DNA of 64,000 nucleotides from Eubacterium ramulus (GTDB lineage Bacteria; Bacillota; Clostridia; Lachnospirales; Lachnospiraceae): NCBI RefSeq assembly GCF_003122485.1, contig NZ_JRFU01000028.1, forward strand, positions 1-64,000, read 5' to 3'. This document shows, in pieces, positions 9,491 through 18,562 of this stretch. Under the pieces are notes generated by a model. That model saw nothing but the letters and a program-made list of their open reading frames with translations. It ran no database searches and was not told the origin of the DNA. The position numbers were made by a program, and so were the translations under genes. The stretch's first letter is position 1. Each line of letters starts with the position of its first letter.

Positions 9491-10690
9491 TTATAACTTC
9501 ATAAATTCAGCAATTCTCTTGCTGTTGTTCCCATCTGTATATTTATAAATTCTTCCGCAAAGTTCTTCTCTCTGCTTTTTATAAGAATCTTTTTCCTCTG
9601 AAACATCTTTCAGGAATCCCAATAACTCATCATAACAATAAATTTTAGGACCTGCAATATATTCATCCGGATTATCCACACAAAGACCGTTCGTATATGA
9701 ATCAAGATCTGAAAAATCATATCCAATTGGTCTGTTCAGCATTAAATAATCATATGCAATACTGGAATAATCACTTAATAAAGCATCTGAATCTTTTAAC
9801 AGTCTGTAATTGTCTACATTCAGATTTTTCACAGTGCTTCCTGTAAGCACACAGACATTTGACATGCCATGTACTTTTATTGTCTCCGGATCCTGCATCG
9901 GATGTATTTTTATGATCAAAAGCATGTCCATTTTCACAAGTTCATCATTCAGTTGTTTTAATTCTTCCTCAGATTCAATAATTGGAATCCCCAATGGTTG
10001 CTCCTTCGTACTGTCGTTCCGCTTATAACCTCCGCCTTTACGGAATGTAGGCATCCAGATCACCACTTTTCGATAGGACTCTTTCGTCACTTTCGCCAGT
10101 TCATGTTCTGATGGCGTAAACAGCCGGTCATAACTTGGATATCCAAGATATACAAATCTGTCATTTGGGAATGGCAAGCCTCCCTGCTTTGCCTGAATTG
10201 GTCCATATGCTTCTGATGGAGACAGAATATAATCAACCGTATCAGACAGATTACATTTCCCAATTACACTTTTCAGGCAAACCGCTCCATGAGTAAAATA
10301 AAATGATTTCTGGTCGGCACGAACTTTATTTGTCACCACACAGTCAGCTGTAAATACTTTTGCCTTGCATACATACAACGCTTTTTTCAGACTCGGTTTA
10401 TATAACCAGCACCAGTCAACATTCGCTGGTAAAGATTTCGGAGCCTTATTTTTTAACAGCCATACAATTTTGTACTTGTCATTATAATGATTTTTTATCA
10501 GGTAGTCATAAAAAGCACCGCCATTGGAATCAAAATCATTATGACTTTCAATAATAATGATATTCTGTAACGGTCTGTGTTTCAAAAAGAAATTACAGCC
10601 TTTTTGCAGGATCAGGTCAAGCTTATAATGATAAAAGACATCAAAAACCCTTTTTATTCCATTCTTTTTAATATAACTAACGGCATTCAT
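9491..10690 (-). CDS. CDP-glycerol glycerophosphotransferase family protein (TagB/TagF-like)
   Basis: 399 residues. The TagF C-terminal domain is recognisable: a Rossmann-like start around [20 protein letters not shown], the central [21 protein letters not shown] with the conserved His-Pro, and [19 protein letters not shown] with the D-Y-S-S motif that binds the nucleotide. These enzymes add glycerol phosphate or a related polyol phosphate to a lipid-linked glycan, as in wall teichoic acid. It is followed by the aminotransferase and cytidylyltransferase genes, so it may use their CDP-activated product. Number of units transferred cannot be predicted. Confidence 0.88.
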   Translation of the reverse strand: MNAVSYIKKNGIKRVFDVFYHYKLDLILQKGCNFFLKHRPLQNIIIIESHNDFDSNGGAFYDYLIKNHYNDKYKIVWLLKNKAPKSLPANVDWCWLYKPSLKKALYVCKAKVFTADCVVTNKVRADQKSFYFTHGAVCLKSVIGKCNLSDTVDYILSPSEAYGPIQAKQGGLPFPNDRFVYLGYPSYDRLFTPSEHELAKVTKESYRKVVIWMPTFRKGGGYKRNDSTKEQPLGIPIIESEEELKQLNDELVKMDMLLIIKIHPMQDPETIKVHGMSNVCVLTGSTVKNLNVDNYRLLKDSDALLSDYSSIAYDYLMLNRPIGYDFSDLDSYTNGLCVDNPDEYIAGPKIYCYDELLGFLKDVSEEKDSYKKQREELCGRIYKYTDGNNSKRIAEFMKL

Positions 10691-10716
10691 CGTTTTTCTC
10701 CTTTATTACCAGCTCA

Positions 10717-12168
10717 TCAGGAATTTCTGATATTCTTCAGCCAGCCTATGATTTTTTTTCTGTTTACAAACATTACAGCCAGAATAACTGCAACAATTGC
10801 ATAACGAATAACAATATGCCTGTATGTAAAGGTCATCACAAACATCACGCACAGAACAGCTGCCAGAATAAGCAGCAATTGTTTCAAATTATATACTTCT
10901 GATGCTCGAACTCCTTCCTGATGTAACGCTTTTCGATAGAAAAAGTAGTGCATCAATGCTAACAGTCCATAACAGACCAATGTTGTATAACCTGCCGCAT
11001 AATATCCAAATAATTCGATAAAAACTTTATTTAATCCTAAGTTTGCAACCGCACACACGATAGATGCCAGGGCAATAAATCCTGTCTTCTTAAAATAATA
11101 TTCAATATTACTGAACAGAGAATACAGGAAAATCAAAAACATAGATACTGCAACCGGCGGTACAACCCAGATTGCCTCGTAATATTTTCTTCCACCAAAA
11201 ATTAAAATAATTTCCGGGGCAAAAGCCATGGACAAGATAACCAGCACTGCGACCAGCACGCAAAGCAGGGTCGCGTTCTTTTTGATTCCGTCATATTCTT
11301 TATCTTTTAACGCCTGATATGTATACGGTGTAAATGAGTTATTAATTGCATTTGTAATCAACAGAACCATCGTACCAATTGTGTAGGCAATACTATATAC
11401 CGCTGCTGCCGAGCTTCCAACCATATCTTTAATCATAATACGGTCTGACTGACTGAGCACCATAGTTGAAAGAAAATGAGGGATCAAAGGTAAGTTAAAT
11501 AATAACGCATATTTCCAGTATTTCTTATCAAACAGCTTCTTTCCATTTCTGACAATCACAAAAAATGCGACCAGAGAAATAACTGCTTTCACAAATACAT
11601 CGGAAAATACTCGTGCTTCCAACTTATAGTTATCTGTAGCAAGCACGGAAATAATTCCAAGTAGAATACTTCCCACGCTCATTCCCAGTGTACTCAGCAC
11701 AACTTTTTTGTATTTATACTCAAAACGCTGTTTTGTTGACCAGAACTCATAGGCAGACATTGTAAATATTTCCACAAACAAGGCAATGATCAATATCGGT
11801 GATAAGCTTAATTTTCCTGACCAGAACGTCAGATTGCACGCAAATACCGCAAACACCAGCAACGTGATCACTGACGTCAGACCTAATACAGATGATGTAA
11901 AACGATCCTTATCATCATCAAACTCTATCAGACCTTTTCCATATTCACCGGAAAACAAATTTAATGTTGCAAAAATAACCAATATACTGTACCAGGATTG
12001 GAATACCGAATAATCACCGTACTCATCTGTTGTCAGAATTCTGACAAAAACAGGTGTGGAAATCAGCGCAATTCCTTTATTTAAAATGTTACAGACCGTA
12101 AACCAGAACGAAGCTTTTACCGGTTGTGACATATCTTTATATTTTTGAATCCATGTTGAAATTCGCAT
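10717..12168 (-). CDS. Polysaccharide flippase (Wzx-like, MOP superfamily)
   Basis: 483 residues with about 14 membrane helices. The N-terminus ASFWFTVCNILNKGIALISTPVFVRILTTDEYGDYSVF is typical of oligosaccharide/teichoic-acid flippases: the P-x-F-x-R-x-L motif followed by EYG. It should translocate a lipid-linked oligosaccharide. It lies just upstream (in reading order) of the TagF-like gene. It is the more canonical of the two flippases in the operon, and the pair is discussed in the findings. Confidence 0.9.
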   Translation of the reverse strand: MRISTWIQKYKDMSQPVKASFWFTVCNILNKGIALISTPVFVRILTTDEYGDYSVFQSWYSILVIFATLNLFSGEYGKGLIEFDDDKDRFTSSVLGLTSVITLLVFAVFACNLTFWSGKLSLSPILIIALFVEIFTMSAYEFWSTKQRFEYKYKKVVLSTLGMSVGSILLGIISVLATDNYKLEARVFSDVFVKAVISLVAFFVIVRNGKKLFDKKYWKYALLFNLPLIPHFLSTMVLSQSDRIMIKDMVGSSAAAVYSIAYTIGTMVLLITNAINNSFTPYTYQALKDKEYDGIKKNATLLCVLVAVLVILSMAFAPEIILIFGGRKYYEAIWVVPPVAVSMFLIFLYSLFSNIEYYFKKTGFIALASIVCAVANLGLNKVFIELFGYYAAGYTTLVCYGLLALMHYFFYRKALHQEGVRASEVYNLKQLLLILAAVLCVMFVMTFTYRHIVIRYAIVAVILAVMFVNRKKIIGWLKNIRNS

Positions 12169-12211
12169 ATTACACTTCCATTTCTATTTTATTAATCAAT
12201 TTATTAATCAA

Positions 12212-12718
12212 TTAATGAAACTTCTTTTCTTTTTTAAGCTTTTCATAATGTTCTATATCACGTGTTTTAAACGGAACTGCCGGATGGCCTCCTGCAATCG
12301 CATAAGCCGGAATATTCTTACAGACCACACTTCCAGCCTGGATAATTGCGCCTTCTCCGATTTCTACTCCCCCTAGAATGATCACATTGTTTCCAAGCCA
12401 GACATTATCACCAATCGTAACATCTTTATGGATATACTGATTTCCATACGGAATCGCATCATCTGTATCATAATTGTGGAAAGATGAAATGATCTGGCAG
12501 CCCGGACCGGAATGAAAATTATTTCCAATCATAATTTTACCATTTCCAAATATAGACATTCCATTAAAATTTACATTCATTCCAAGCTCTGTATTTGACG
12601 TAACAAAAGATTTTCCGCCACAATACAGATTTGCACCACAGCATTTTGCTGTCTTTTGAATTTTTTGCTTATAATATTTTCCTTCCCATCTGCTCAGGGT
12701 TTCTCTAATTTTTGACAT
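12212..12718 (-). CDS. Left-handed beta-helix (hexapeptide) acetyltransferase
   Basis: 168 residues from the ATG at 12716-12718, chosen because GAGGAG precedes it by 5 bases; a longer reading frame starting at 12787 would overlap the LicD gene by 68 bp and lacks such a site. Hexapeptide repeats run from about residue 50 to 150 (GNGKIMIGNNFHSGPGC, DVTIGDNVWLGNNVIILGG, VEIGEGAIIQAGSVVCKN), ending AIAGGHPAVPFK, the usual close of CoA-dependent O-acetyltransferases of the LacA/Maa/WbbJ group. It would O-acetylate a sugar of the polymer. Its start is immediately after the licD stop. Confidence 0.86.
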   Translation of the reverse strand: MSKIRETLSRWEGKYYKQKIQKTAKCCGANLYCGGKSFVTSNTELGMNVNFNGMSIFGNGKIMIGNNFHSGPGCQIISSFHNYDTDDAIPYGNQYIHKDVTIGDNVWLGNNVIILGGVEIGEGAIIQAGSVVCKNIPAYAIAGGHPAVPFKTRDIEHYEKLKKEKKFH

Positions 12719-12719
12719 A

Positions 12720-13535
12720 TTACTCCTCAAACCATTTATCATATTGACCGTAATCAACTTTTGCATTTGTATGTGTTTCACGCTCATTTTCCGGCGGCAG
12801 TGTCATATAATCGCCATAAAGAGAACTCAGGTATTCATCATAATCCCTGAATCCTTTAAAATTATAGCCTTCAAACGGATATTCAGTTCTGTTCACCAGC
12901 CACTTTTCTTCCATTTTTTCATCCGGATAGTCACTGGTAAAACAATCATTGAAGTTCGTATTATTATATTTTGTAATGTGAGCATATATTTTTTTCTTTA
13001 ATTTTTCAATCGTTACAAATCTTCCCAGGAAATGAAGGATTTTATATCCTGTCCGTCCGGAATGTTCTTTTACCCCATACCCGCATTTGATCCAGAGCAT
13101 TGTCTTTAACAAATGATTTTTTTTCAAGAATTTTTTTCTTTTCACGTCCCCATCTGGAAGCTTGTCATAAGGAAAAATATCTACAAAAATTCCATGATGA
13201 ATGTCTACACCAATGGAAAAATCCTCTATGATCTCTGTTCCGAGCAACTGTAGCTTCGCCATCGAATAAGCAAAATTTCTGTCCGTTTCTGCTGTCTGCA
13301 GGAAAAAAATATCTGTATTCAAATCTTTCTTGCAGGCTTTGAGGAAACGTTCATAATCATTTCTTGTCATGGCAAAATCAAAGTCATCATCCCACGGGAT
13401 AAAACCTTTATGACGAACAGCTCCAAGCAAAGTACCTGCCGTAATGTTATACGGTATATCATTTTTATCACAAATACGAATCACTTCATTTGCAATATAT
13501 AAAATCAATTTCTGTATTTTTTGTGTCTCTGTCAT
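12720..13535 (-). CDS. licD: LicD-family phosphotransferase (second copy)
   Basis: 271 residues from the ATG at 13533-13535; GGAG six bases upstream supports it over an ATG four codons earlier. The LicD core is present: YNITAGTLLGAVRHKGFIPW then DDDFDFAM. The overall plan and closing motif (LSSLYGDYMTLPPENER-THTN) match the other LicD at 6146-7000, so the two are paralogues with moderate identity, perhaps decorating different sugars with the same or different phospho-alcohol. It is 1 bp from the acetyltransferase start downstream and 13 bp from the glycosyltransferase stop upstream. Confidence 0.9.
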   Translation of the reverse strand: MTETQKIQKLILYIANEVIRICDKNDIPYNITAGTLLGAVRHKGFIPWDDDFDFAMTRNDYERFLKACKKDLNTDIFFLQTAETDRNFAYSMAKLQLLGTEIIEDFSIGVDIHHGIFVDIFPYDKLPDGDVKRKKFLKKNHLLKTMLWIKCGYGVKEHSGRTGYKILHFLGRFVTIEKLKKKIYAHITKYNNTNFNDCFTSDYPDEKMEEKWLVNRTEYPFEGYNFKGFRDYDEYLSSLYGDYMTLPPENERETHTNAKVDYGQYDKWFEE

Positions 13536-13548
13536 CTTAAACTCCATA

Positions 13549-14673
13549 TTATTTTCTGTTTACTAATTCCATGTAACATTTTTCCAAACCTTCTACGGTA
13601 TGGTCAATAGAAAAATACTGGGCTGTCTCATAACAATTTTCAGCTATCTCATCTGCTTTTCCTTCGTAATAAGCTTCTATCAGAGATGCAATTGCCTCTG
13701 CAACTGCTTTTCCTGTTTTTTCACTGGTCAGCACACCATTTTTATGTTCTGTAATAATTTCCGGAATTCCACCTACTTCATTTGCAACACAAGGTACTCC
13801 ATAAGACATTGCCTCAACCAGTGAAATACCAAATACCTCTTCGCAAATAGAAGGATATACAAAAATATCAGCTGTTTTTAAATATTTTCCTATATCACGC
13901 TGCATGCCCGCAAAATGTACGATTTCTCCCAGGCCCAGTTTTTCAGACATCATCTGCAGATTTTCCTGCTCTCCGCCATAACCGACAACTTCAAGCTGTA
14001 CCGGATATTTTTTTCTCAGTTCATCTGTTGCCTCAATCAGCAAATGTACACCTTTTATTTTCTCTAATCTTCCAATAAAAACGATTTTAAATATATGATT
14101 TCTCTCTACCGCTCCCTTCTTTGGTTTGCGGTATTCTGTCTGCGGGACTACCCCATTATATACAACTCTGCACTTGGAATCCGGAATTTTAAAATAATCT
14201 CTATATGATTTTTCTCCGGCCTTTGACACAAATACGACCCTGTCAGAAATGTTCAATACATGTTTTTGCAGCCATGCTCGAACTTTATTCTTAAAGTTTG
14301 AACTGTAATCATAATAAAATTCCGGTGAAAAGCAACTATGTGCCACCAACACATATTTTTTACCCGGTAACAGAAATTTGAGCAGCGAATAATAGAACTG
14401 AATTACAATAGCACTATGATGAACTACAATGATATCATATTTTTTTGCAAGAGAAAGCAGCGCACGAATTCTTTCTTTCGTTACTTTTTTACTTCCACAG
14501 GAAACCAGAGAAACAGCATCTCCATTTTTTTTCATTTCCTCATAAATTGCACCTTCCTCAAACAAACAACAGAAACAATTTTCCTCTGTTCGTATATCAG
14601 AAATACATTTACATAAATTCTCGATGCCACCAACACCGCCATCTGATAACAAATTTAAAACTTTATAAGCCAT
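13549..14673 (-). CDS. Family 4 glycosyltransferase (GT-B)
   Basis: 374 residues from the ATG at 14671-14673, which follows GAGGAG by nine bases; a GTG seven codons upstream is less likely. N-terminal half: LNLLSDGGVGGIENLCKCI, the Gly-rich start of the acceptor domain. C-terminal half: FKIVFIGRLEKIKGVHLLIEA (donor domain start), then DIFVYPSICEEVFGISLVEAMSYGVPCVA, with the E-x7-E motif of GT4 retaining enzymes. It adds one sugar to the repeat unit on the cytoplasmic side. Specific sugar unknown. Confidence 0.88.
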   Translation of the reverse strand: MAYKVLNLLSDGGVGGIENLCKCISDIRTEENCFCCLFEEGAIYEEMKKNGDAVSLVSCGSKKVTKERIRALLSLAKKYDIIVVHHSAIVIQFYYSLLKFLLPGKKYVLVAHSCFSPEFYYDYSSNFKNKVRAWLQKHVLNISDRVVFVSKAGEKSYRDYFKIPDSKCRVVYNGVVPQTEYRKPKKGAVERNHIFKIVFIGRLEKIKGVHLLIEATDELRKKYPVQLEVVGYGGEQENLQMMSEKLGLGEIVHFAGMQRDIGKYLKTADIFVYPSICEEVFGISLVEAMSYGVPCVANEVGGIPEIITEHKNGVLTSEKTGKAVAEAIASLIEAYYEGKADEIAENCYETAQYFSIDHTVEGLEKCYMELVNRK

Positions 14674-14709
14674 ATGTTCGTTCTCCTCATTCACAACCTG
14701 TATACAAAA

Positions 14710-15855
14710 TCATGTTCTGCTCTGTATTTTTGAAATGTCCGGCAAATACAGTAATATCATTAATGTAAGCATAAAATACGGGTAAAAAGAAATACTGTCA
14801 AACAATGCAACACACATAAATGCGATCATTGTTAAAGTTCCTATGCTTCTTAAAATCTTATTCTCTGTCTTTCTGACACAAAATGCCACTGCAACAAACA
14901 TAACAAAAAACAGAATCGACAATACAATTCCGCCATCCAGCAGATTTTGTGCAAATTGACTATGTGCATAGTTAAATTTTCCGCCCCAGTATAACTCCAA
15001 AGTCACTCCCTGAACGCCATAGCCAATCACTGGAGCTTCTTTTATATGTTGAAGTGCTACTGCCCAAATACTCTGTCTCGAATTCAACATTGAAATCACA
15101 AAACCTGGCAAGCGAACATTCACCATAACCAGAATTGCACTAAATATTGTATATAGCACGATATAAATTGGAATTCCTTTACAAAAGATACCATATACTT
15201 TAAAGATTACTAAAACGATAAACACAACAAGCAGGACTACAGTTAAAATAGCACTGGCAGCATTACTGGTCAACATTGTTAAGATAGAAAGAAGTTCCAG
15301 CAACAATGCCGTTTTCTTTCTACTCCTGAATTCCAATGCTCCACACAAAATTCCCAATACCCCAAACTGCGCTGCCACCTGAACATGTCCCAAAAAAATA
15401 ATATGATATTCCGCAATCTTATACTGCATAATATATGGGTTGAATATTGTCAGGTTCAACAAAAACAACACAATCAGGATATTGGATATCATTTTTATAA
15501 AATGCTTTGGATCGTTGCGCAGACATAAAATGGCATATACACACAAAAAAGGAGTTGCTATCATATTCTGTAACCCCTCATGTAATCCTCCCTGCGCTGT
15601 CAATGTAATCAAAATCACAGCTACAAAATAGGAAAAAATGGCAATCTCCGCCCTTTTTTCCATATGAATTAAATTTCCTCTATATTGTAAACACATCTCA
15701 AATATAATCAGGAGTAATGCCAGATAAACCCACGCCGTCATGAATGGCTTATAAAACGGAACGGCATCATAAAATCCTCTTGGATTTAAAAATGGGATCA
15801 GGATAAAATAACCGATTATATTATGTATATTAATCTCACGTACCTTTGCAGTCAT
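14710..15855 (-). CDS. O-antigen ligase/polymerase-like membrane protein (Wzy_C type)
   Basis: 381 residues with about ten to twelve membrane helices. The part SRQSIWAVALQHIKEAPVIGYGVQG followed by AHSQFAQNLLDGGIV is the Wzy_C/WaaL signature: Arg and Trp, then G-x-G, then the H-N/S-x-F/Y loop on the outer face. Members polymerise or ligate undecaprenyl-linked glycans. It precedes a GT4 gene and follows an acetyltransferase gene in reading order. It is the second polymerase candidate of the operon, with 1612-2838. Confidence 0.8.
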   Translation of the reverse strand: MTAKVREINIHNIIGYFILIPFLNPRGFYDAVPFYKPFMTAWVYLALLLIIFEMCLQYRGNLIHMEKRAEIAIFSYFVAVILITLTAQGGLHEGLQNMIATPFLCVYAILCLRNDPKHFIKMISNILIVLFLLNLTIFNPYIMQYKIAEYHIIFLGHVQVAAQFGVLGILCGALEFRSRKKTALLLELLSILTMLTSNAASAILTVVLLVVFIVLVIFKVYGIFCKGIPIYIVLYTIFSAILVMVNVRLPGFVISMLNSRQSIWAVALQHIKEAPVIGYGVQGVTLELYWGGKFNYAHSQFAQNLLDGGIVLSILFFVMFVAVAFCVRKTENKILRSIGTLTMIAFMCVALFDSISFYPYFMLTLMILLYLPDISKIQSRT

Positions 15856-15869
15856 ACAATTATCAATCC

Positions 15870-16400
15870 TTACTTACTAATTTTTCGTGCCGGAACTCCT
15901 GCAACAACGGAATAAGCAGCTACATCTCTGTTTACAACAGAGCCGGCAGCTATGACCGCACCATCCCCGATCGTAACCCCTTTTAATACAGTTACATTTG
16001 CACCACACCATACATTATTTCCGATTTTAACAGGTGCACTCACCAATTCTTTTAATATTTTTCCATCTTTTCTGTCATGGTCATGATCCACCACCACAAA
16101 ATTATTTGCAAACATGCACTGATTGCCTATCACAATATTCTCTGCTGCCGTCAGACTGCAATTATGATTAAAAAAGCAGTTATCACCTATTGTAATCTCC
16201 GCCTTATCCGTACACTTTATATAAAAAGGTCCTGCCGTCATCAAAAAATTACCAATCCTGCATTTTGCATCTGAAAACAGATCTATCTCAATCCTGCCTT
16301 TCAGTGAATTGATTTTTGCCATTTGTATACGACTTCCGTATAATATTTTATATTTCATATAGGTAAATACACTCTTGCATCCTATGATTACCTTTTTCAT
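15870..16400 (-). CDS. Hexapeptide O-acetyltransferase
   Basis: 176 residues; AAGGAAG precedes the ATG by five bases. Hexapeptide repeats occupy residues about 50-165 ([78 protein letters not shown]), ending [13 protein letters not shown], diagnostic of NodL/LacA/WbbJ-type sugar acetyltransferases. The catalytic His is probably in DHDHDRKDG. It likely acetylates a repeat-unit sugar. About 30% of the residues in the coil align by eye with the other acetyltransferase at 12212-12718. Confidence 0.88.
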   Translation of the reverse strand: MKKVIIGCKSVFTYMKYKILYGSRIQMAKINSLKGRIEIDLFSDAKCRIGNFLMTAGPFYIKCTDKAEITIGDNCFFNHNCSLTAAENIVIGNQCMFANNFVVVDHDHDRKDGKILKELVSAPVKIGNNVWCGANVTVLKGVTIGDGAVIAAGSVVNRDVAAYSVVAGVPARKISK

Positions 16401-16435
16401 ATTGTTCTTCCTTCCTTACTGCAAACATTTACTGC

Positions 16436-17536
16436 TTATTTTCCGCAGTATATGTCATGCAGCAACTCTGCATTATCCCGTATATCAAACCCAGCTCTTT
16501 TTGTCTCAGCTATCACATTCAAAGCTTCTTCATTTCTGTCTGTATTTTCAATTTTCTTCAACAAAATATCAGCCCACACATCCGGGTTTTCTTCTAATGA
16601 GCAAAATTCCACCAAATCAGAAAAAGCACAGTCTGTTGTAACTTCATTCGACAATACACACGGAAGTGCTGCGATCTGCCACTCAACAGCAACAAGCGGA
16701 AGTCCCTCAAACACAGACGGAAGAAGCATACCATCCATTGCCTGCAGGAAACAGTTCACCTGATCTGACAGTCCCATAAATTTTACGCAGTCTTTTAATC
16801 CCAGCTTTTCAACCTTCTGTTCTATCTCTCCACGCAATGGTCCATCACCAAACAAAACCAGCTCTGTATCAGGCTGTTTCTTATGAACAGCCTGAAATAT
16901 ATCTATTAAAAATGCATGATTTTTCTGCGGCAAAAAACCGCCGACATGTCCGATCACCGTCTTATTTTCCCAATGATACTTTTCCCTTATCGACCTTCGT
17001 ATCTCCGAATCAAATTTATATTTTTCAATATTTCGGCCATTTGCAATGATCGTAAACGGACGGTTTCCAAAAAGCCATTCTCCTGCCGCTTCACCACATG
17101 CCAGATGTTTATTACATAACAAATAAAAGAAAGGGCGTAACATCTTATCCGCTCTTACCTGTTCGCAACAGGTATTATGTGAATGCGCGATTCGACGTCT
17201 GCATCCTCCAAAAAAAGCAGCCGCCATTTCAATTGTCATAGTAGCACTGTTACCATGTGCATGAACTACATCAATTTTCTTTCTTCGAATCACTCTGATC
17301 AGCGCTTTAAAATATGCTGTGGTATCTGTTCTTCTGTTTGGGAGATCAATGATCTCACATCCAAGTCCAGTAATCTTCTCCGCAATTTCCGGATGTACTT
17401 CTATCGTTCCAGCCAGATAAATTTCAAGATCATCCCGCTTCATAGCTTCCAGATTTGCCAAAATCACACTGGTAATTCCTTCATATTTTAAACCAACTGT
17501 ACTGATTATCAATACCTTTTTCTTTTTTGTTTTCAT
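16436..17536 (-). CDS. Family 4 glycosyltransferase (EpsF/CapM-like)
   Basis: 366 residues. KKVLIISTVGLKYEGITSVI begins the acceptor domain, DVVHAHGNSATMTIEMAAA is the classic HAHG element, and the donor domain contains VIGHVGGFLPQKNHAFLIDIF and MDGMLLPSVFEGLPLVAVEWQ, the E-G-x-P-x-x-x-x-E signature of GT4 enzymes. EpsF/CapM relatives add a sugar early in capsule or exopolysaccharide repeat assembly. It lies directly after the PssE-like gene in the operon. Confidence 0.9.
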   Translation of the reverse strand: MKTKKKKVLIISTVGLKYEGITSVILANLEAMKRDDLEIYLAGTIEVHPEIAEKITGLGCEIIDLPNRRTDTTAYFKALIRVIRRKKIDVVHAHGNSATMTIEMAAAFFGGCRRRIAHSHNTCCEQVRADKMLRPFFYLLCNKHLACGEAAGEWLFGNRPFTIIANGRNIEKYKFDSEIRRSIREKYHWENKTVIGHVGGFLPQKNHAFLIDIFQAVHKKQPDTELVLFGDGPLRGEIEQKVEKLGLKDCVKFMGLSDQVNCFLQAMDGMLLPSVFEGLPLVAVEWQIAALPCVLSNEVTTDCAFSDLVEFCSLEENPDVWADILLKKIENTDRNEEALNVIAETKRAGFDIRDNAELLHDIYCGK

Positions 17537-17550
17537 CGTTGCTTTACATC

Positions 17551-18048
17551 CTATTGAAATAGATTATCTACAATTTTTTCAAATTCCCGGTTAAATTCTT
17601 CATTATGACTTTTTGCGCCCTGTGTCATTGTCGAAATAATCGTATCATAGTTGCATACGGCATTCCGCAGATCGGCGATATCATACACCGGAATAATTGT
17701 TCCCATACGCTTTGAAACATTTTCAACAAATTCCACCTGATGATTGTTTACATGTTCTCCATATTCTGCCTGTCTTGGCACTACCACAGGTGTCTTTCCC
17801 ATCTGCAAAGGCATAATAAAGCTTGCCGGACCACCATGTGTAATAACGATTCTGGCTTCTGCCATCTTTTTCTCCATATCCGCATACGGTACAAACTTAC
17901 TCCATTCACAATATTTTGGAGAATATGTGCTATACCCCGTCTGAATAAATATATCATCAGTGATCAGCTGATCCCTTTTTAACTCATCAATTGCCTTTAC
18001 CAGACGGTCAAAAGGCTGTTCGTGAGTTCCTACTGTAACAAATATCAT
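17551..18048 (-). CDS. PssE/Alg13-like glycosyltransferase subunit
   Basis: 165 residues, a single GT28 C-terminal domain: MIFVTVGTHEQPFDRLVKAIDEL, ARIVITHGGPASFIMPLQMGKTPVVVPRQ and EHVNNHQVEFVENV, with the H-G-G and P-x-x-x-x-x-E/H-x-x-x-N motifs that hold UDP-sugar. This is the catalytic half of a split enzyme whose membrane-bound partner is the PssD/Alg14-like protein encoded 12 bp upstream. Together they typically add glucose, galactose or GlcNAc to the lipid-linked first sugar. Confidence 0.92.
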   Translation of the reverse strand: MIFVTVGTHEQPFDRLVKAIDELKRDQLITDDIFIQTGYSTYSPKYCEWSKFVPYADMEKKMAEARIVITHGGPASFIMPLQMGKTPVVVPRQAEYGEHVNNHQVEFVENVSKRMGTIIPVYDIADLRNAVCNYDTIISTMTQGAKSHNEEFNREFEKIVDNLFQ

Positions 18049-18059
18049 TGTTTTTTCCT

Positions 18060-18524
18060 TTAAAAAATGCTTCCTAAATTGATTGCTTTCTTATATACCT
18101 GTTTCTGTTCTTCCCATTGCACAATAAATTTATCTGCAATCGGATATACCATTTTACCTGACATTGTCGGTTTATCGATTCTGTCAAACACTTCCACATA
18201 GATCAACTTTGCACCGAACAGTTTTCCCAGATAAAAGAACGGAACAGATACTGCTGCTCCTGATGAAATGATCAGATCCGGTCGTTCCTTTCTCAGTACC
18301 TTCCATGCAATTTTTGTATTTTTGATCAATGCTTTCAAACTTCTGTTTGTCGGGAAATAGCATGGATACATTTTTTCATCTTTCAATAAACTTCGTGCAT
18401 CTTCTTTATCAAAAGTAACCCAAAAACGTTCCCTGGTACTCCAAAATGGCTTTAACATATATAAATGCGTCAGGTGACCTCCTGAAGATCCAACCAAGCA
18501 TACTTTTATATTATCTTTTTTCAT
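18060..18524 (-). CDS. PssD/Alg14-like glycosyltransferase membrane-anchor subunit
   Basis: 154 residues. KVCLVGSSGGHLTHLYML is the diagnostic Alg14 start (SSGGH), DLIISSGAAVSVPFFYLGKLFGAK the second helix-strand and LIYVEVFDRIDKPTMSG the E-x-x-x-R segment; the protein ends IVQWEEQKQVY. It anchors and activates the PssE-like subunit encoded next. Two starts are possible: an ATG at 18549-18551 also has GAGGAG upstream and would add nine residues. I prefer 18522-18524 because it has GGAGAGGGG eight bases upstream and gives the family's normal N-terminus. Confidence 0.9.
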   Translation of the reverse strand: MKKDNIKVCLVGSSGGHLTHLYMLKPFWSTRERFWVTFDKEDARSLLKDEKMYPCYFPTNRSLKALIKNTKIAWKVLRKERPDLIISSGAAVSVPFFYLGKLFGAKLIYVEVFDRIDKPTMSGKMVYPIADKFIVQWEEQKQVYKKAINLGSIF

Positions 18525-18562
18525 TGAGTAGACCCCTCTCCTTTCAGTCATTGTAATCTCCT